64,000 nucleotides of DNA from positions 62,001 to 126,000 of the forward strand of contig FNEU01000001.1 of assembly GCA_900100245.1 (NCBI GenBank). The letters run 5' to 3'. Made by a program: the position numbers and the translations under genes. The first letter of the stretch is position 1, and every line of letters starts with the position of its first letter. Shown piece by piece: positions 28,895 through 37,143 of the stretch. The stretch is from Lachnospiraceae bacterium G41 (GTDB lineage Bacteria; Bacillota; Clostridia; Lachnospirales; Lachnospiraceae). The notes beneath the pieces were generated by a model, which worked only from the letters and a program-made list of their open reading frames with translations, was not told where the DNA came from and did no database searches.

Positions 28895-29846
28895 TCATAA
28901 CCTCTAAAATTACACAATTATTGTAAATTCTGTCATCAATCTTAAGCGCAGAAAATGCCTTGGGCATATATTCAAGTATATTTCTTGCGGTAACGCAGAA
29001 TGCGGTAAGTTCCTTGCCTGCAAATTCTCCGCTTCTACCATGTAGATAAACCGCTGTATTAACACCTCTGAAAGGATATTCCTCGTTTATAACAAGAGAG
29101 GCAATCATTCCGGCTAAAATATCGCCTGAACCTGCAGTTGATAAAGACGAATTGCCGGATTTGTTGACAAATAAATCAACTCCGTCACTGACTCTCGTGG
29201 AAGAATCCTTAAAAACAGTAATAATTCCGTACTCTTTTGCTATTTTCATTGCAAGATCGTCTAAATTCTGTTTAACCTCTTCTGTTTTAAGAGAGCAGAG
29301 TCTTGCAAGCTCTAGAATATGCGGAGTTATAATAACAGTTCTGTTTTTTTCCTTGTTGTACAAAGGATGATTTGTATCAGCCTTAAAATCTTCGCTTAAC
29401 GCATTCGCAAATTTGTATTTAACAGAAATAGAATTAAGCGCATCGGCATCAACTATGATGTTACCGTCATAATTCTTTAAAACATATTCGGTTATTTTAA
29501 GAGTATCTTCCCTAATGCCTAAACCGGGTCCGATAACAACAGAATCAGCCTTCTTTAAAAGACGGTCCAGTTTATCTTTGAAGAAAGTATCCTTTTCATC
29601 AAATACAGGATGCTTAATATTGTCAAACCAGTCAAATATGGCTTCAGGCATAAGCACCTTAAGTGATTCGATATTGTTTCTGTCGGTAAAAATATTTACC
29701 ATTCCGCAGCCGCTTCTTAATGCAGCCATCGCGCAGAAATAAACACATCCGGACATACTTTCGTTTCCTGCAATAACAAGAACCTGACCGAACGTTCCCT
29801 TGTTACCTTTTTCATTCCTTTTGTTTAAATGTGGATTATAATTCAT
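28881..29846 (-). CDS. nnrD: ADP/ATP-dependent NAD(P)H-hydrate dehydratase
   Basis: Repairs hydrated NADH/NADPH. It has the ribokinase-like dehydratase half only, without the NnrE epimerase half found in many bacteria. Segments seen: KGTFGQVLVIAGNESMSG, the phosphate loop GPGLGI, DADALNSI, ITPHILELARL (usually TPHxGE) and SLSTAGSGDILAGMIASL with the catalytic Asp. I choose the ATG at 29846, which has GGGA five bases upstream. A GTG at 29861 in the same frame would lie almost at the predicted transcription start. Overlaps the next gene by 14 bp. Confidence 0.9.
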   Translation of the reverse strand: MNYNPHLNKRNEKGNKGTFGQVLVIAGNESMSGCVYFCAMAALRSGCGMVNIFTDRNNIESLKVLMPEAIFDWFDNIKHPVFDEKDTFFKDKLDRLLKKADSVVIGPGLGIREDTLKITEYVLKNYDGNIIVDADALNSISVKYKFANALSEDFKADTNHPLYNKEKNRTVIITPHILELARLCSLKTEEVKQNLDDLAMKIAKEYGIITVFKDSSTRVSDGVDLFVNKSGNSSLSTAGSGDILAGMIASLVINEEYPFRGVNTAVYLHGRSGEFAGKELTAFCVTARNILEYMPKAFSALKIDDRIYNNCVILEVMNASK

Positions 29847-29869
29847 AGAATTCCCAAACACCCTTTTAT

Positions 29870-29884
29870 TTTTTATTATAATAC
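29870..29884 (-). promoter_or_regulatory. Probable promoter of nnrD (extended -10, no clear -35)
   Basis: On the minus strand TGGTATTATAATA gives TG-n-TATTAT and an overlapping TATAAT. No convincing -35 lies at 16-18 bp, so this is a moderate call based on the extended -10 and the start of a new transcript after the rex terminator. Confidence 0.4.
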
Positions 29885-29931
29885 CACATTTATGGGTATT
29901 CTTACATTAAAATTTTATAAATAAACCTCGT

Positions 29932-29968
29932 AAAATAAAAAAACCGAAGAATTTTTATCTCCGGTTTT
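29932..29968 (-). terminator. Rho-independent terminator of rex
   Basis: AAAACCG (29940-29946) pairs with CGGTTTT (29962-29968), continuing after one mismatch with three more pairs. On the minus strand a run of eight T follows. It lies 15 bp after the rex stop. Confidence 0.85.
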
Positions 29969-29982
29969 AGAAGCTAAATTAT

Positions 29983-30615
29983 TTAGTTTTCATTTTCATG
30001 AATTTTGAATGACAGTTTCATCAGGCTGTCAGATAAATGAACGTTTTCAACATTGATTCTGTCGGGAACATCGAGATCCACATGTGCGAAGTTCCATATA
30101 CCCGAAATATCGCAGTTTACTAAAGTTTTACAAATCTCTGTTGCGCCTTGCTTCGGAAGTGTTAAAACAGCAATATCAATATTGTTGTTCTTAATAAACT
30201 CAGCGATATCATCGGTATGCATTACCTTCATTCCTCTGATATCAGTTCCTATAAGGCTCTCTTTGCGGTCAAATATGCCTTTTACGAAAAAGCCTCTTTT
30301 TTCAAAATTCATATAATTGGCAAGAGCCTGGCCTAAGTTGCCTGCGCCGATAATTATAAGATTGTGTCTTTTATCAAGTCCTAAAATCTTGCCTATTTCT
30401 TCGTAAAGATAATTAACGTTGTAACCGTAACCCTGCTGGCCGAAACCTCCGAAATGATTGAAATCCTGTCTTATCTGTGACGCGGTTACATTCATTCTTT
30501 TAGAAAGTTCGCCTGAGGAAATTCTTTCCATTCCCTCGTCTTTTAAATCGCCTAAGTATCTGAAATATCTCGGAAGTCTCGAGATAACTACCTGCGATAT
30601 GTTCTTATCCTGCAT
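29983..30615 (-). CDS. rex: Redox-sensing transcriptional repressor Rex
   Basis: Rex senses the NADH/NAD ratio and represses fermentation genes when NADH is low. The N-terminal winged helix (ISQVVISRLPRYFRYLGDL; VTASQIRQDFNHFGGFGQQGYGYNV) and NAD-binding Rossmann motif (IIIGAGNLGQALANY) are complete, and the swapped C-terminal helix is present. Start taken as the ATG at 30615 (210 residues), which has AAGGGG six bases upstream; an upstream TTG would sit inside that site. It is transcribed alone, between the serA terminator and its own. Confidence 0.97.
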   Translation of the reverse strand: MQDKNISQVVISRLPRYFRYLGDLKDEGMERISSGELSKRMNVTASQIRQDFNHFGGFGQQGYGYNVNYLYEEIGKILGLDKRHNLIIIGAGNLGQALANYMNFEKRGFFVKGIFDRKESLIGTDIRGMKVMHTDDIAEFIKNNNIDIAVLTLPKQGATEICKTLVNCDISGIWNFAHVDLDVPDRINVENVHLSDSLMKLSFKIHENEN

Positions 30616-30625
30616 TTCCAACCCC

Positions 30626-30655
30626 TTAATTCTACCAGTGAAAAAAGGGCGACAA
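30626..30655 (-). promoter_or_regulatory. Probable rex promoter overlapping the serA terminator
   Basis: On the minus strand the descending arm of the serA terminator supplies TTGTCG as a -35-like element, and TAGAAT preceded by TGG forms an extended -10 close to the rex ribosome site. Spacing is short (15 bp), so the extended -10 probably matters most. Confidence 0.4.
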
Positions 30656-30674
30656 GAATTAAGCTATGTCGCCC
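30641..30674 (-). terminator. Rho-independent terminator of serC-serA
   Basis: GGGCGACA (30647-30654) pairs perfectly with TGTCGCCC (30667-30674). On the minus strand the hairpin is followed by six T. It sits 13 bp after the serA stop. Confidence 0.92.
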
Positions 30675-30686
30675 GTTGTATTTAAA

Positions 30687-31850
30687 TTATTTAACTCTTC
30701 TTACTCTGAATACGCCATCCATAGCTTCAAGTTTCTTGATGATATCGTCAAGATCCGAGCTTTCGGAATCGATCATTGTGTAAGCATAATCACCCTTAGA
30801 CTTGTTGGTCATATCAGTGATATTGATATTAAGCTCACCGAATAAACCGGTAAACTTGGTAATCATGTTGGCAATATTCTTGTGGAAAATAGCAACTCTT
30901 GCAGCCTGTGAGCAGATGCCCATATCACATGCAGGATAGTTAACAGAGTTGATAATATTACCGTTTTCAAGGTAATCCTTCATTTCCTTAACAGCCATCT
31001 TAGCACAGTTGTCTTCAGACTCTTCTGTAGATGCTCCAAGATGAGGAATAACGATGCAGTTTTCTTTTCCTGCTGTCTTGGGATTAGCAAAGTCGGAAAC
31101 ATATTTACGAACCTTGCCGGACTTGATTGCTTCAAGTAAAGCATCCTCGTCAACAAGGATATCACGTGCAAAGTTAAGAAGGATAACGCCGTCTTTCATC
31201 TTTGAAAATGCTTCTGCGTTGATATAGTTCTTGGTAGAATCCATAGCAGGAACATGAATTGTGATAAAATCACAGTTCTCGTAGATTTCATCAAGGCTGT
31301 TAACATGCTTGATATCTCTGCTTAAGCTCCATGCAGCATTGATTGAAAGGTAAGGATCGTATCCGTAAACTTCCATATGAAGGCTCTTGGCAGCATTTGC
31401 AACCTTAACACCGATTGCACCAAGACCGATTACACCGAGCTTCTTGCCTTCGATTTCTGTACCTGCGAAAGCCTTTTTAGCCTTCTCAGCTGTCTTGGCA
31501 ATATTCTCGTCATCTTTATTCTCTTTAACCCATTCGATACCGCCTACGATATCACGGCTTGCAAGAAGCATACCTGCGATAACGAGTTCCTTAACACCGT
31601 TAGCATTTGCACCGGGTGTATTGAAAACAACGATACCTTTTTCTGCGCACTTATCAAGAGGGATGTTGTTAACGCCTGCACCTGCTCTTGCTACGCAAAG
31701 AAGCTTGTCTGAAAGCTCCATATCATGCATAACGGCACTTCTTACAAGCACGCCGTCTGCATCAGCAAAATCATCTGTTGCAACATAGTTTGCATCAAAA
31801 TTATCAAGACCTACCTGAGCGATAGGGTTAAGGCAATTATATTTAAACAT
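30687..31850 (-). CDS. serA: D-3-phosphoglycerate dehydrogenase SerA
   Basis: Oxidises 3-phosphoglycerate to 3-phosphohydroxypyruvate, the first step of serine synthesis. 387 residues: NAD-binding GVIGLGAIGVKVANAA, the substrate and catalytic region of D-2-hydroxyacid dehydrogenases (ARAGAGVNNIP; NFARDILVDEDAL; IPHLGASTEESEDNCA with the catalytic His), and a C-terminal ACT domain (about 318-387). The ACT domain suggests serine feedback. Its ATG shares a base with the serC stop (TAATG), so both are coupled. AAGGAGA lies seven bases upstream. Confidence 0.97.
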   Translation of the reverse strand: MFKYNCLNPIAQVGLDNFDANYVATDDFADADGVLVRSAVMHDMELSDKLLCVARAGAGVNNIPLDKCAEKGIVVFNTPGANANGVKELVIAGMLLASRDIVGGIEWVKENKDDENIAKTAEKAKKAFAGTEIEGKKLGVIGLGAIGVKVANAAKSLHMEVYGYDPYLSINAAWSLSRDIKHVNSLDEIYENCDFITIHVPAMDSTKNYINAEAFSKMKDGVILLNFARDILVDEDALLEAIKSGKVRKYVSDFANPKTAGKENCIVIPHLGASTEESEDNCAKMAVKEMKDYLENGNIINSVNYPACDMGICSQAARVAIFHKNIANMITKFTGLFGELNINITDMTNKSKGDYAYTMIDSESSDLDDIIKKLEAMDGVFRVRRVK

Positions 31851-32950
31851 TATGCATTCTCCTTCTCGAATTTCTTCATAAATTCAACTAATTTTTCAAC
31901 GCCTTCAATAGGCATAGCATTGTAGATAGATGCTCTCATACCGCCAACTGATCTGTGGCCTTTGAGGTTTACGAAGCCTGCTTCTGTTGCTTCTTTTATG
32001 AACTTAGCTTCGATTTCGGCCTTCTTTTCAGCATCTTCGATGTTGCATACGAAAGGAACGTTCATTAAGGATCTGTCTTCCTTAACAACTGTACCTACGA
32101 AAAGCTTGGACTCATCAAGGAAATCATAGAGGATTTTAGCCTTCTTTTCGTTGAGTTCCTTCATAGCCTCAAGTCCGCCCATCTTCTTTAACCATTTGAA
32201 TACCTTGCCGCAGATGTAAATTGTGTAGCAGGGAGGTGTGTTGTATAAAGAATCATTGTCGGCCTGAGTTTTCCACTTAAGCATGGTAGGTGTTCCGGGT
32301 AAGCAGTCGTCTGTAATAAGGTCTTCTCTGATGATTGCGATAACGCAACCCGCAGGACCTACGTTCTTCTGAACACCGCCGTAGATTACAGCATACTTTG
32401 TAACATCAACGGGCTCTGAAAGGAAGCATGAAGATACGTCTGCAACGAGATCTTTGCCTTTTGTGTTGGGAAGAGTTTTGAACTTTGTACCGTAAATGGT
32501 ATTGTTCTCACAAATATATACATAATCCATATCATCCGTAATAGGAAGATCTGAACAGTCAGGGATGTAAGAGAAAGTCTTGTCTGCACTTGATGCAAGC
32601 TCTACAGCTTCGCCGTAAATCTTTGCTTCTGCAAATGCCTTCTTAGCCCACTGACCGGTAAGGATATATCCGGCTTTTTTATTCTTCATCATGTTCATGG
32701 GAACTTCTGCGAAAAACTGTGAAGCGCCGCCCTGAAGGAATAATACTTTGTAATTGTCGGGAATGTTCATAAGTTCTCTTAAATCTGCTTCTGCGTCTTT
32801 AATGATTTTGTCATAAACTTTTGAACGATGGGACATCTCCATTACGGATTGACCTGAACCCTGATAATCCATCATTTCTTCTGCTGCTTCTTTTAAAACT
32901 TCTTCAGGTAAAACAGCGGGACCTGCAGAGAAATTGTAAACTCTTGCCAT
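31850..32950 (-). CDS. serC: Phosphoserine aminotransferase SerC
   Basis: PLP enzyme converting 3-phosphohydroxypyruvate and glutamate to phosphoserine, the second step of serine synthesis. 366 residues. YNFSAGPAVLPEEVL at the N-terminus, MSHRSK, LQGGASQFFAEVPMN, and the PLP lysine region YAVIYGGVQKNVGPAG are diagnostic, and the C-terminus has GHRSVGGMRASIYNAM. It is the first gene of a two-gene transcript with serA. GGAGG lies seven bases before the ATG. No phosphoserine phosphatase is in the window. Confidence 0.97.
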   Translation of the reverse strand: MARVYNFSAGPAVLPEEVLKEAAEEMMDYQGSGQSVMEMSHRSKVYDKIIKDAEADLRELMNIPDNYKVLFLQGGASQFFAEVPMNMMKNKKAGYILTGQWAKKAFAEAKIYGEAVELASSADKTFSYIPDCSDLPITDDMDYVYICENNTIYGTKFKTLPNTKGKDLVADVSSCFLSEPVDVTKYAVIYGGVQKNVGPAGCVIAIIREDLITDDCLPGTPTMLKWKTQADNDSLYNTPPCYTIYICGKVFKWLKKMGGLEAMKELNEKKAKILYDFLDESKLFVGTVVKEDRSLMNVPFVCNIEDAEKKAEIEAKFIKEATEAGFVNLKGHRSVGGMRASIYNAMPIEGVEKLVEFMKKFEKENA

Positions 32951-32989
32951 GATATAGCCTCCAATTTATATAATAAAAAATTAAATAAA

Positions 32990-33002
32990 TACCCTATGGG
33001 TA
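32990..33002. promoter_or_regulatory. Palindrome in the serC leader, possible operator
   Basis: TACCCTATGGGTA is a 13-base palindrome just downstream of the predicted serC transcription start. Its ACCCTATGGG core is flanked on both sides by the direct repeat TAAATAAAT. Position and symmetry suit a repressor roadblock site. No known regulator is recognised. Confidence 0.3.
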
Positions 33003-33020
33003 AATAAATTCACGTTCACT

Positions 33021-33049
33021 ATTTTACTTTTATAAAAATATTAAGTCAA
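33021..33049 (-). promoter_or_regulatory. Promoter of serC-serA
   Basis: On the minus strand TTGACT (33044-33049) and TAAAAT (33021-33026) are 17 bp apart. The leader to the serC start is about 65 bases. The rest of the 243-bp gap holds the palindrome at 32990 and the terminator of the L,D-transpeptidase gene. Confidence 0.7.
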
Positions 33050-33154
33050 TACAAAAAATGCATAAAATGATAATTTTTTAACAATATATGAAAAATTGTA
33101 AAATTTGTCCATAAATAAAGGATTTTCGTAACCTCAATAATACATATTTTTCTC

Positions 33155-33186
33155 ATAAAAAAACCGGACATATTTAATGTCCGGTT
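33155..33186 (-). terminator. Rho-independent terminator of the L,D-transpeptidase gene
   Basis: AACCGGACAT (33162-33171) pairs perfectly with ATGTCCGGTT (33177-33186) around a five-base loop. On the minus strand a T-run follows. It lies seven bases after the stop codon. Confidence 0.93.
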
Positions 33187-33193
33187 AAAAAAT

Positions 33194-34690
33194 CTATTCA
33201 GTATCTTCTAAATCTTCAGATTCTGCTGTTTCTTCAGCATCTTCGGGTTCTTCCTCTACAGGAGGCTCATAATGATGAACTATAACGGGTGTTCCGATTT
33301 CCATCATATCATAGAGTTCGCTCATTTTATTAAGCGGTGTATTGATACAACCGTGTGAACCGCCCCAGAGATAAATCTCTCCGCCGAAGGTTCTTCTCCA
33401 TGTGGCATCATGGATACCAATCTGACTTGTAATACACATCCAGTAATAAACGAATGATTCATATCCGGGTCCGATAAGAGTTACATTTCTTGCCTTATTA
33501 AGGATGAAGCATACGCAGTCGGGCGTCATATTGCCGTTAGCCTTACAGCCTGTAACAACATCTGTATCAAACGCAAGTCTGTTATCAACATAATAATACA
33601 TATGCTGATTTGTGATATCAACTTCGACATAAGTACCGCCGTAATTGTTGGCATATGTGCCTCTGTCTTCTTTTTTGATATAAATAGGCTCTCTCTCGCC
33701 GGGACTCTTATGAGACTTAAGTATAGCTTCAAGCTCCTCTGCTTCAGCCTTTACGTTCATAAGACTTCCGTATGTGGTGTATCTTGTGTAAGGAATGGTA
33801 ACAGTGCCGCCGCTTGTCGTATCAAAATACTTATCCTTATACAAATTATCATACTTATCCGACATATCCTGCACAAAAGCAAGCACTTTTTCGGAATCAA
33901 TTACTGCTTCGCCGTTTTCGAACACAAAATCCCCGTTCTCATCCAGCTTAAGCATTTTTGATATAACAGCTCCGTCAACGATAATATCTTCGCCCGTTGC
34001 CAATTTGTATGTCATATTGAAATCAAGAGTTTTTTCAAGTTTTTCCCAGTCCGAAAGTATTTTTTTCTCTTCGGCAGATCTTTCGATATTCTTGTAAACT
34101 CCGGCTTCTTTTAGATTGATATAACCTGTATCCTCGACGGATGCAGACATTACAAGTTCTTTTAAAAGATCCCAGTCTAAAAGATTTTGCGTATCATCGA
34201 TAAGTTCATATCCGCCTTCATCGGTATATTTGATTTCGGCGCGTCTTTTAGGATCGAATCTGTCTCTTTTTCCAAGATGAGAATCGGAGACAATCTGCAA
34301 AAGCTTTTCATCATCAAGATATCTCTTGGGATGATAAATATAATCATGCTCTTCAAAAATACATTTAACCCACAGATAGGGATTCTGTGAGTCTTTTATG
34401 TACTGAATCGCATTTCCGATTTCGTCGTAGTTGTAGCTGTATATCTCGGAGCCGTCAATAAAAATTTGAGTCCCGTCAGTATCTTCAATGACGAGATTAT
34501 GATTTACCACGCTTTCGTTGATCAAAGTATCGCAGACATTAAAGTTCTTATTGGTAACATTCACACCATTAATGTAAGTGTTGGGACAGAACCAGTGTCT
34601 GAAATAAAATACTCCGAAAAAATACACCCCCGCAAACGTAATAAGAAGAAACGATAAAATTGAAATTAAAATAATACCGATTCTTTTCAC
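33194..34690 (-). CDS. Membrane-anchored L,D-transpeptidase (YkuD family)
   Basis: Cross-links peptidoglycan through 3-3 bonds or attaches ligands to it. 498 residues with one N-terminal membrane anchor (about 5-30), a peptidoglycan-binding-like region (about 40-330) and the YkuD domain near 355-475. The catalytic motif SHGCINT has Cys448, with the upstream His in IGIHDATWRRTFGG. A tail of about 25 mostly acidic residues ends the protein. The start is a GTG at 34690 with AGGAG five bases upstream. It follows yajC by nine bases and ends at a strong terminator. Confidence 0.93.
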   Translation of the reverse strand: MKRIGIILISILSFLLITFAGVYFFGVFYFRHWFCPNTYINGVNVTNKNFNVCDTLINESVVNHNLVIEDTDGTQIFIDGSEIYSYNYDEIGNAIQYIKDSQNPYLWVKCIFEEHDYIYHPKRYLDDEKLLQIVSDSHLGKRDRFDPKRRAEIKYTDEGGYELIDDTQNLLDWDLLKELVMSASVEDTGYINLKEAGVYKNIERSAEEKKILSDWEKLEKTLDFNMTYKLATGEDIIVDGAVISKMLKLDENGDFVFENGEAVIDSEKVLAFVQDMSDKYDNLYKDKYFDTTSGGTVTIPYTRYTTYGSLMNVKAEAEELEAILKSHKSPGEREPIYIKKEDRGTYANNYGGTYVEVDITNQHMYYYVDNRLAFDTDVVTGCKANGNMTPDCVCFILNKARNVTLIGPGYESFVYYWMCITSQIGIHDATWRRTFGGEIYLWGGSHGCINTPLNKMSELYDMMEIGTPVIVHHYEPPVEEEPEDAEETAESEDLEDTE

Positions 34691-34699
34691 GAAAACTCC

Positions 34700-35029
34700 T
34701 TATTCGGCTTTTTCAATTTGTGCTATAGCCGATTTCTTCATAGGGATTCTGCAGTTTTTGTTGTTACCGAATTCAACGATTACATCTTCATCTGTAATAT
34801 CAATGATAACACCGTAAAAACCACTTGTTGTTACAACGGCATCGCCAACTTCCATATTGGAAAGCATAGCCTGAACCTTTTTCTGCTCTTTTTTCTGAGG
34901 TCTGATAATTACAAAGTAAATAAATACACCGAAAATAGCGATATAAAGGACTGTACCCCAGATACCGAGGCCTCCTAAAAATCCGCCACCGGATGTATTT
35001 GCAGCTGCATCAAGTAAAAGATTAAACAT
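34700..35029 (-). CDS. yajC: Preprotein translocase accessory subunit YajC
   Basis: Single-pass protein that associates with SecDF. 109 residues: an N-terminal Ala/Gly-rich segment, membrane helix near 25-44 (WGTVLYIAIFGVFIYFVII), the family signature RPQKKEQKKVQAML, and a small beta domain (GDAVVTTSGFYGVIIDI). The tgt-yajC order is widely conserved in bacteria. AGGAG lies seven bases before the ATG. Confidence 0.95.
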   Translation of the reverse strand: MFNLLLDAAANTSGGGFLGGLGIWGTVLYIAIFGVFIYFVIIRPQKKEQKKVQAMLSNMEVGDAVVTTSGFYGVIIDITDEDVIVEFGNNKNCRIPMKKSAIAQIEKAE

Positions 35030-35103
35030 TTTAAAACTCCTTTATTTAAAATTAAACAACTAATACAATAATTTATTTCTAAAAATAATACAAGTGGAAA
35101 TTA

Positions 35104-36243
35104 TTATTCCTCGTGCATCATTGATGAAATTTTATTCTTTTTAAATTCTGCGAAGCATCCTTTGTCGAGAGCATCTCTGATTTCAGCCATAAGATTGTTG
35201 TAAAAATACAGATTATGCAATACGCAAAGTCTCATTCCGAGCATTTCCTTTGCTTTTAAAAGATGTCTTATGTAGGCTCTTGAGTATCTCTGACATGTAG
35301 GACACTGACAGCTTTCTTCTATCGGCGAATCATCAAGCTCGTACTTGGCATTCATAAGATTAATCTTTCCGAAATTGGTATAAAGATGTGCATGTCTGCC
35401 GTTTCTTGTAGGATATACGCAGTCAAAGAAATCAACGCCACGCTCTACCGCTTCGAGAATATTTACCGGAGTTCCGACACCCATCAGGTATACAGGCTTA
35501 TCGGAAGGAAGGTACGGAACAGTCTTTTCGATGATTTCATACATTTCTTCATGAGTTTCTCCCACAGCAAGACCGCCTATTGCATATCCGGGAAGATCGA
35601 GCTCGGAAATTCTTTTAGCATGCTCTATACGGATGTCGGGGAAAATAGCACCCTGGTTGATACCGAATAAAAGCTGATCCTTATTAATGGTATCATCAAG
35701 AGAATTAAGTCTAATCATCTCGGCCTTACATCTTTCAAGCCATCTCGTAGTTCTTGCCACAGAATCTTCAACATACTTTCTCTCTGCCTTGGAATTAGGA
35801 CATTCGTCAAATGCCATGGCAATCGTTGAAGCAAGATTTGACTGAATTCTCATACTTTCTTCGGGACCCATAAAGATTTTACGTCCGTCTATATGTGATG
35901 CAAAATAAACGCCCTCTTCTTTTATTTTTCTTAAGGAAGCAAGGGAGAAAACCTGAAATCCGCCTGAATCGGTCAGAATAGGTTTATTCCACGACATAAA
36001 CTTATGTAAACCACCTAGGGCTTTTATTTTATCATCTCCCGGTCTTACATGAAGATGATATGTATTTGAAAGTTCGACCTGTGTACCTATTCTTTCGAGA
36101 TCCTCTGTGGATACTGCGCCTTTAATCGCAGCAATGGTACCGACATTCATAAATACAGGCGTTTCGATAACACCATGCACGGTCTCGAAGCGCCCTCTTT
36201 TAGCCGAACCTTCTTTTTTTAATATGGTAAATCTCTCGCTCAT
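35104..36243 (-). CDS. tgt: tRNA-guanine transglycosylase Tgt
   Basis: Exchanges G34 for preQ1 in GUN-anticodon tRNAs, on the queuosine route. 379 residues, normal length. TDSGGFQVFSLA (substrate Asp), GINQGAIFPDIR, AIGGLAVGE, the nucleophile region FFDCVYPTRNGRHAHL, and zinc ligands CQCPTCQRYSR...LHNLYF are all present. The queuosine biosynthesis genes are not in the window. The 74-bp gap to yajC has no visible element apart from yajC's ribosome site. Confidence 0.98.
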   Translation of the reverse strand: MSERFTILKKEGSAKRGRFETVHGVIETPVFMNVGTIAAIKGAVSTEDLERIGTQVELSNTYHLHVRPGDDKIKALGGLHKFMSWNKPILTDSGGFQVFSLASLRKIKEEGVYFASHIDGRKIFMGPEESMRIQSNLASTIAMAFDECPNSKAERKYVEDSVARTTRWLERCKAEMIRLNSLDDTINKDQLLFGINQGAIFPDIRIEHAKRISELDLPGYAIGGLAVGETHEEMYEIIEKTVPYLPSDKPVYLMGVGTPVNILEAVERGVDFFDCVYPTRNGRHAHLYTNFGKINLMNAKYELDDSPIEESCQCPTCQRYSRAYIRHLLKAKEMLGMRLCVLHNLYFYNNLMAEIRDALDKGCFAEFKKNKISSMMHEE

Positions 36244-36258
36244 AAACTATTCCGTATT

Positions 36259-37134
36259 TTATTCTTCAGCAACTGCACCATTGTATTCATTGACCAAACA
36301 TACAAATTCTTCAAAAGTAAGATTGTTGATGTAAATGAATTCGGCAGCTTCTTTTCCTACATATCTAAAATGCCATGGTTCGTACTGAATTTTGGTAATA
36401 TCTTCTTTTCCTTCGGGATATCTTAAAATAAATCCGTATTCAAAAGAGTGTTCTTTAAGCCAAATGCCCGCGTCGGAATCTCCAAAATCGGAATCCATAC
36501 AGTTGTGGCTGTAACTTAATATATCAACAGCAAGACCGGTCTCATGTTCGCTGGTTAAAGGCGGTGTAACCTTCATTGAAGCGATTTCGGTAGCTTCATT
36601 CTGTGAATACCCAAGTCTTTTAAAATAATTTATCTTCTTTTCATAAAGATAAACCTGCGTGTTGTAATTTCTGTATCCTGAAGCCATTAAAAGATTGATA
36701 CCGTCTTCTTTTGCCGCTTTATACATAGCATCAAGATCATCATAAATACGTGTATCAACATCAAAGCCGTCAAAGCTTTTAAGCTTGCAGTCAACATCCG
36801 CTTCAAGAGGATTGTCTTTATTTACCAGAATTAAATTCCAGTCTTCAAGGTTAAAAGAAGCGATTCTTTTAGAAATGCTTGTTTCAAAATCCGCAGGCTC
36901 ATTATTCGTATTAACTGAATAATCTTCGGATACATCAACGCTTTCTTCATCAAGTGTATGCATATAAAGAGGTCTGCCCTCTTCGTCAACGCCCGACATC
37001 TGGCTCGCAAAAATCATATTTGAAAAGCCTACGGGAATATCCGTAAAAAGCATCACATACAAAAAGAGTATTGTGCCGATCGAAAACTTTATTTTATTTG
37101 AAAACAAAAACTTTTTAATACTTTTAAAACTCAT
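36259..37134 (-). CDS. VanY-family D-alanyl-D-alanine carboxypeptidase (peptidase M15B)
   Basis: Trims the terminal D-Ala from peptidoglycan stems. 291 residues: an N-terminal membrane anchor (about 14-35), then the M15B domain. Zinc ligands and catalytic residues are seen in SEHETGLAVDI (His and Asp) and EPWHFRYVG (Glu and His), and the substrate-side motif ASGYRNYNTQ is present. It sits 15 bp upstream of tgt. Together with the L,D-transpeptidase it suggests local control of stem-peptide length, since tetrapeptides are the L,D-transpeptidase donors. No vancomycin-resistance genes are near. Confidence 0.92.
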   Translation of the reverse strand: MSFKSIKKFLFSNKIKFSIGTILFLYVMLFTDIPVGFSNMIFASQMSGVDEEGRPLYMHTLDEESVDVSEDYSVNTNNEPADFETSISKRIASFNLEDWNLILVNKDNPLEADVDCKLKSFDGFDVDTRIYDDLDAMYKAAKEDGINLLMASGYRNYNTQVYLYEKKINYFKRLGYSQNEATEIASMKVTPPLTSEHETGLAVDILSYSHNCMDSDFGDSDAGIWLKEHSFEYGFILRYPEGKEDITKIQYEPWHFRYVGKEAAEFIYINNLTFEEFVCLVNEYNGAVAEE

Positions 37135-37143
37135 AAAATAAAC

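Noticed and set aside
28881-29861. GTG start of nnrD at 29861
   Set aside because: The ribosome-like AAAAGG abuts the GTG and the predicted promoter would make it nearly leaderless; the ATG at 29846 is preferred.
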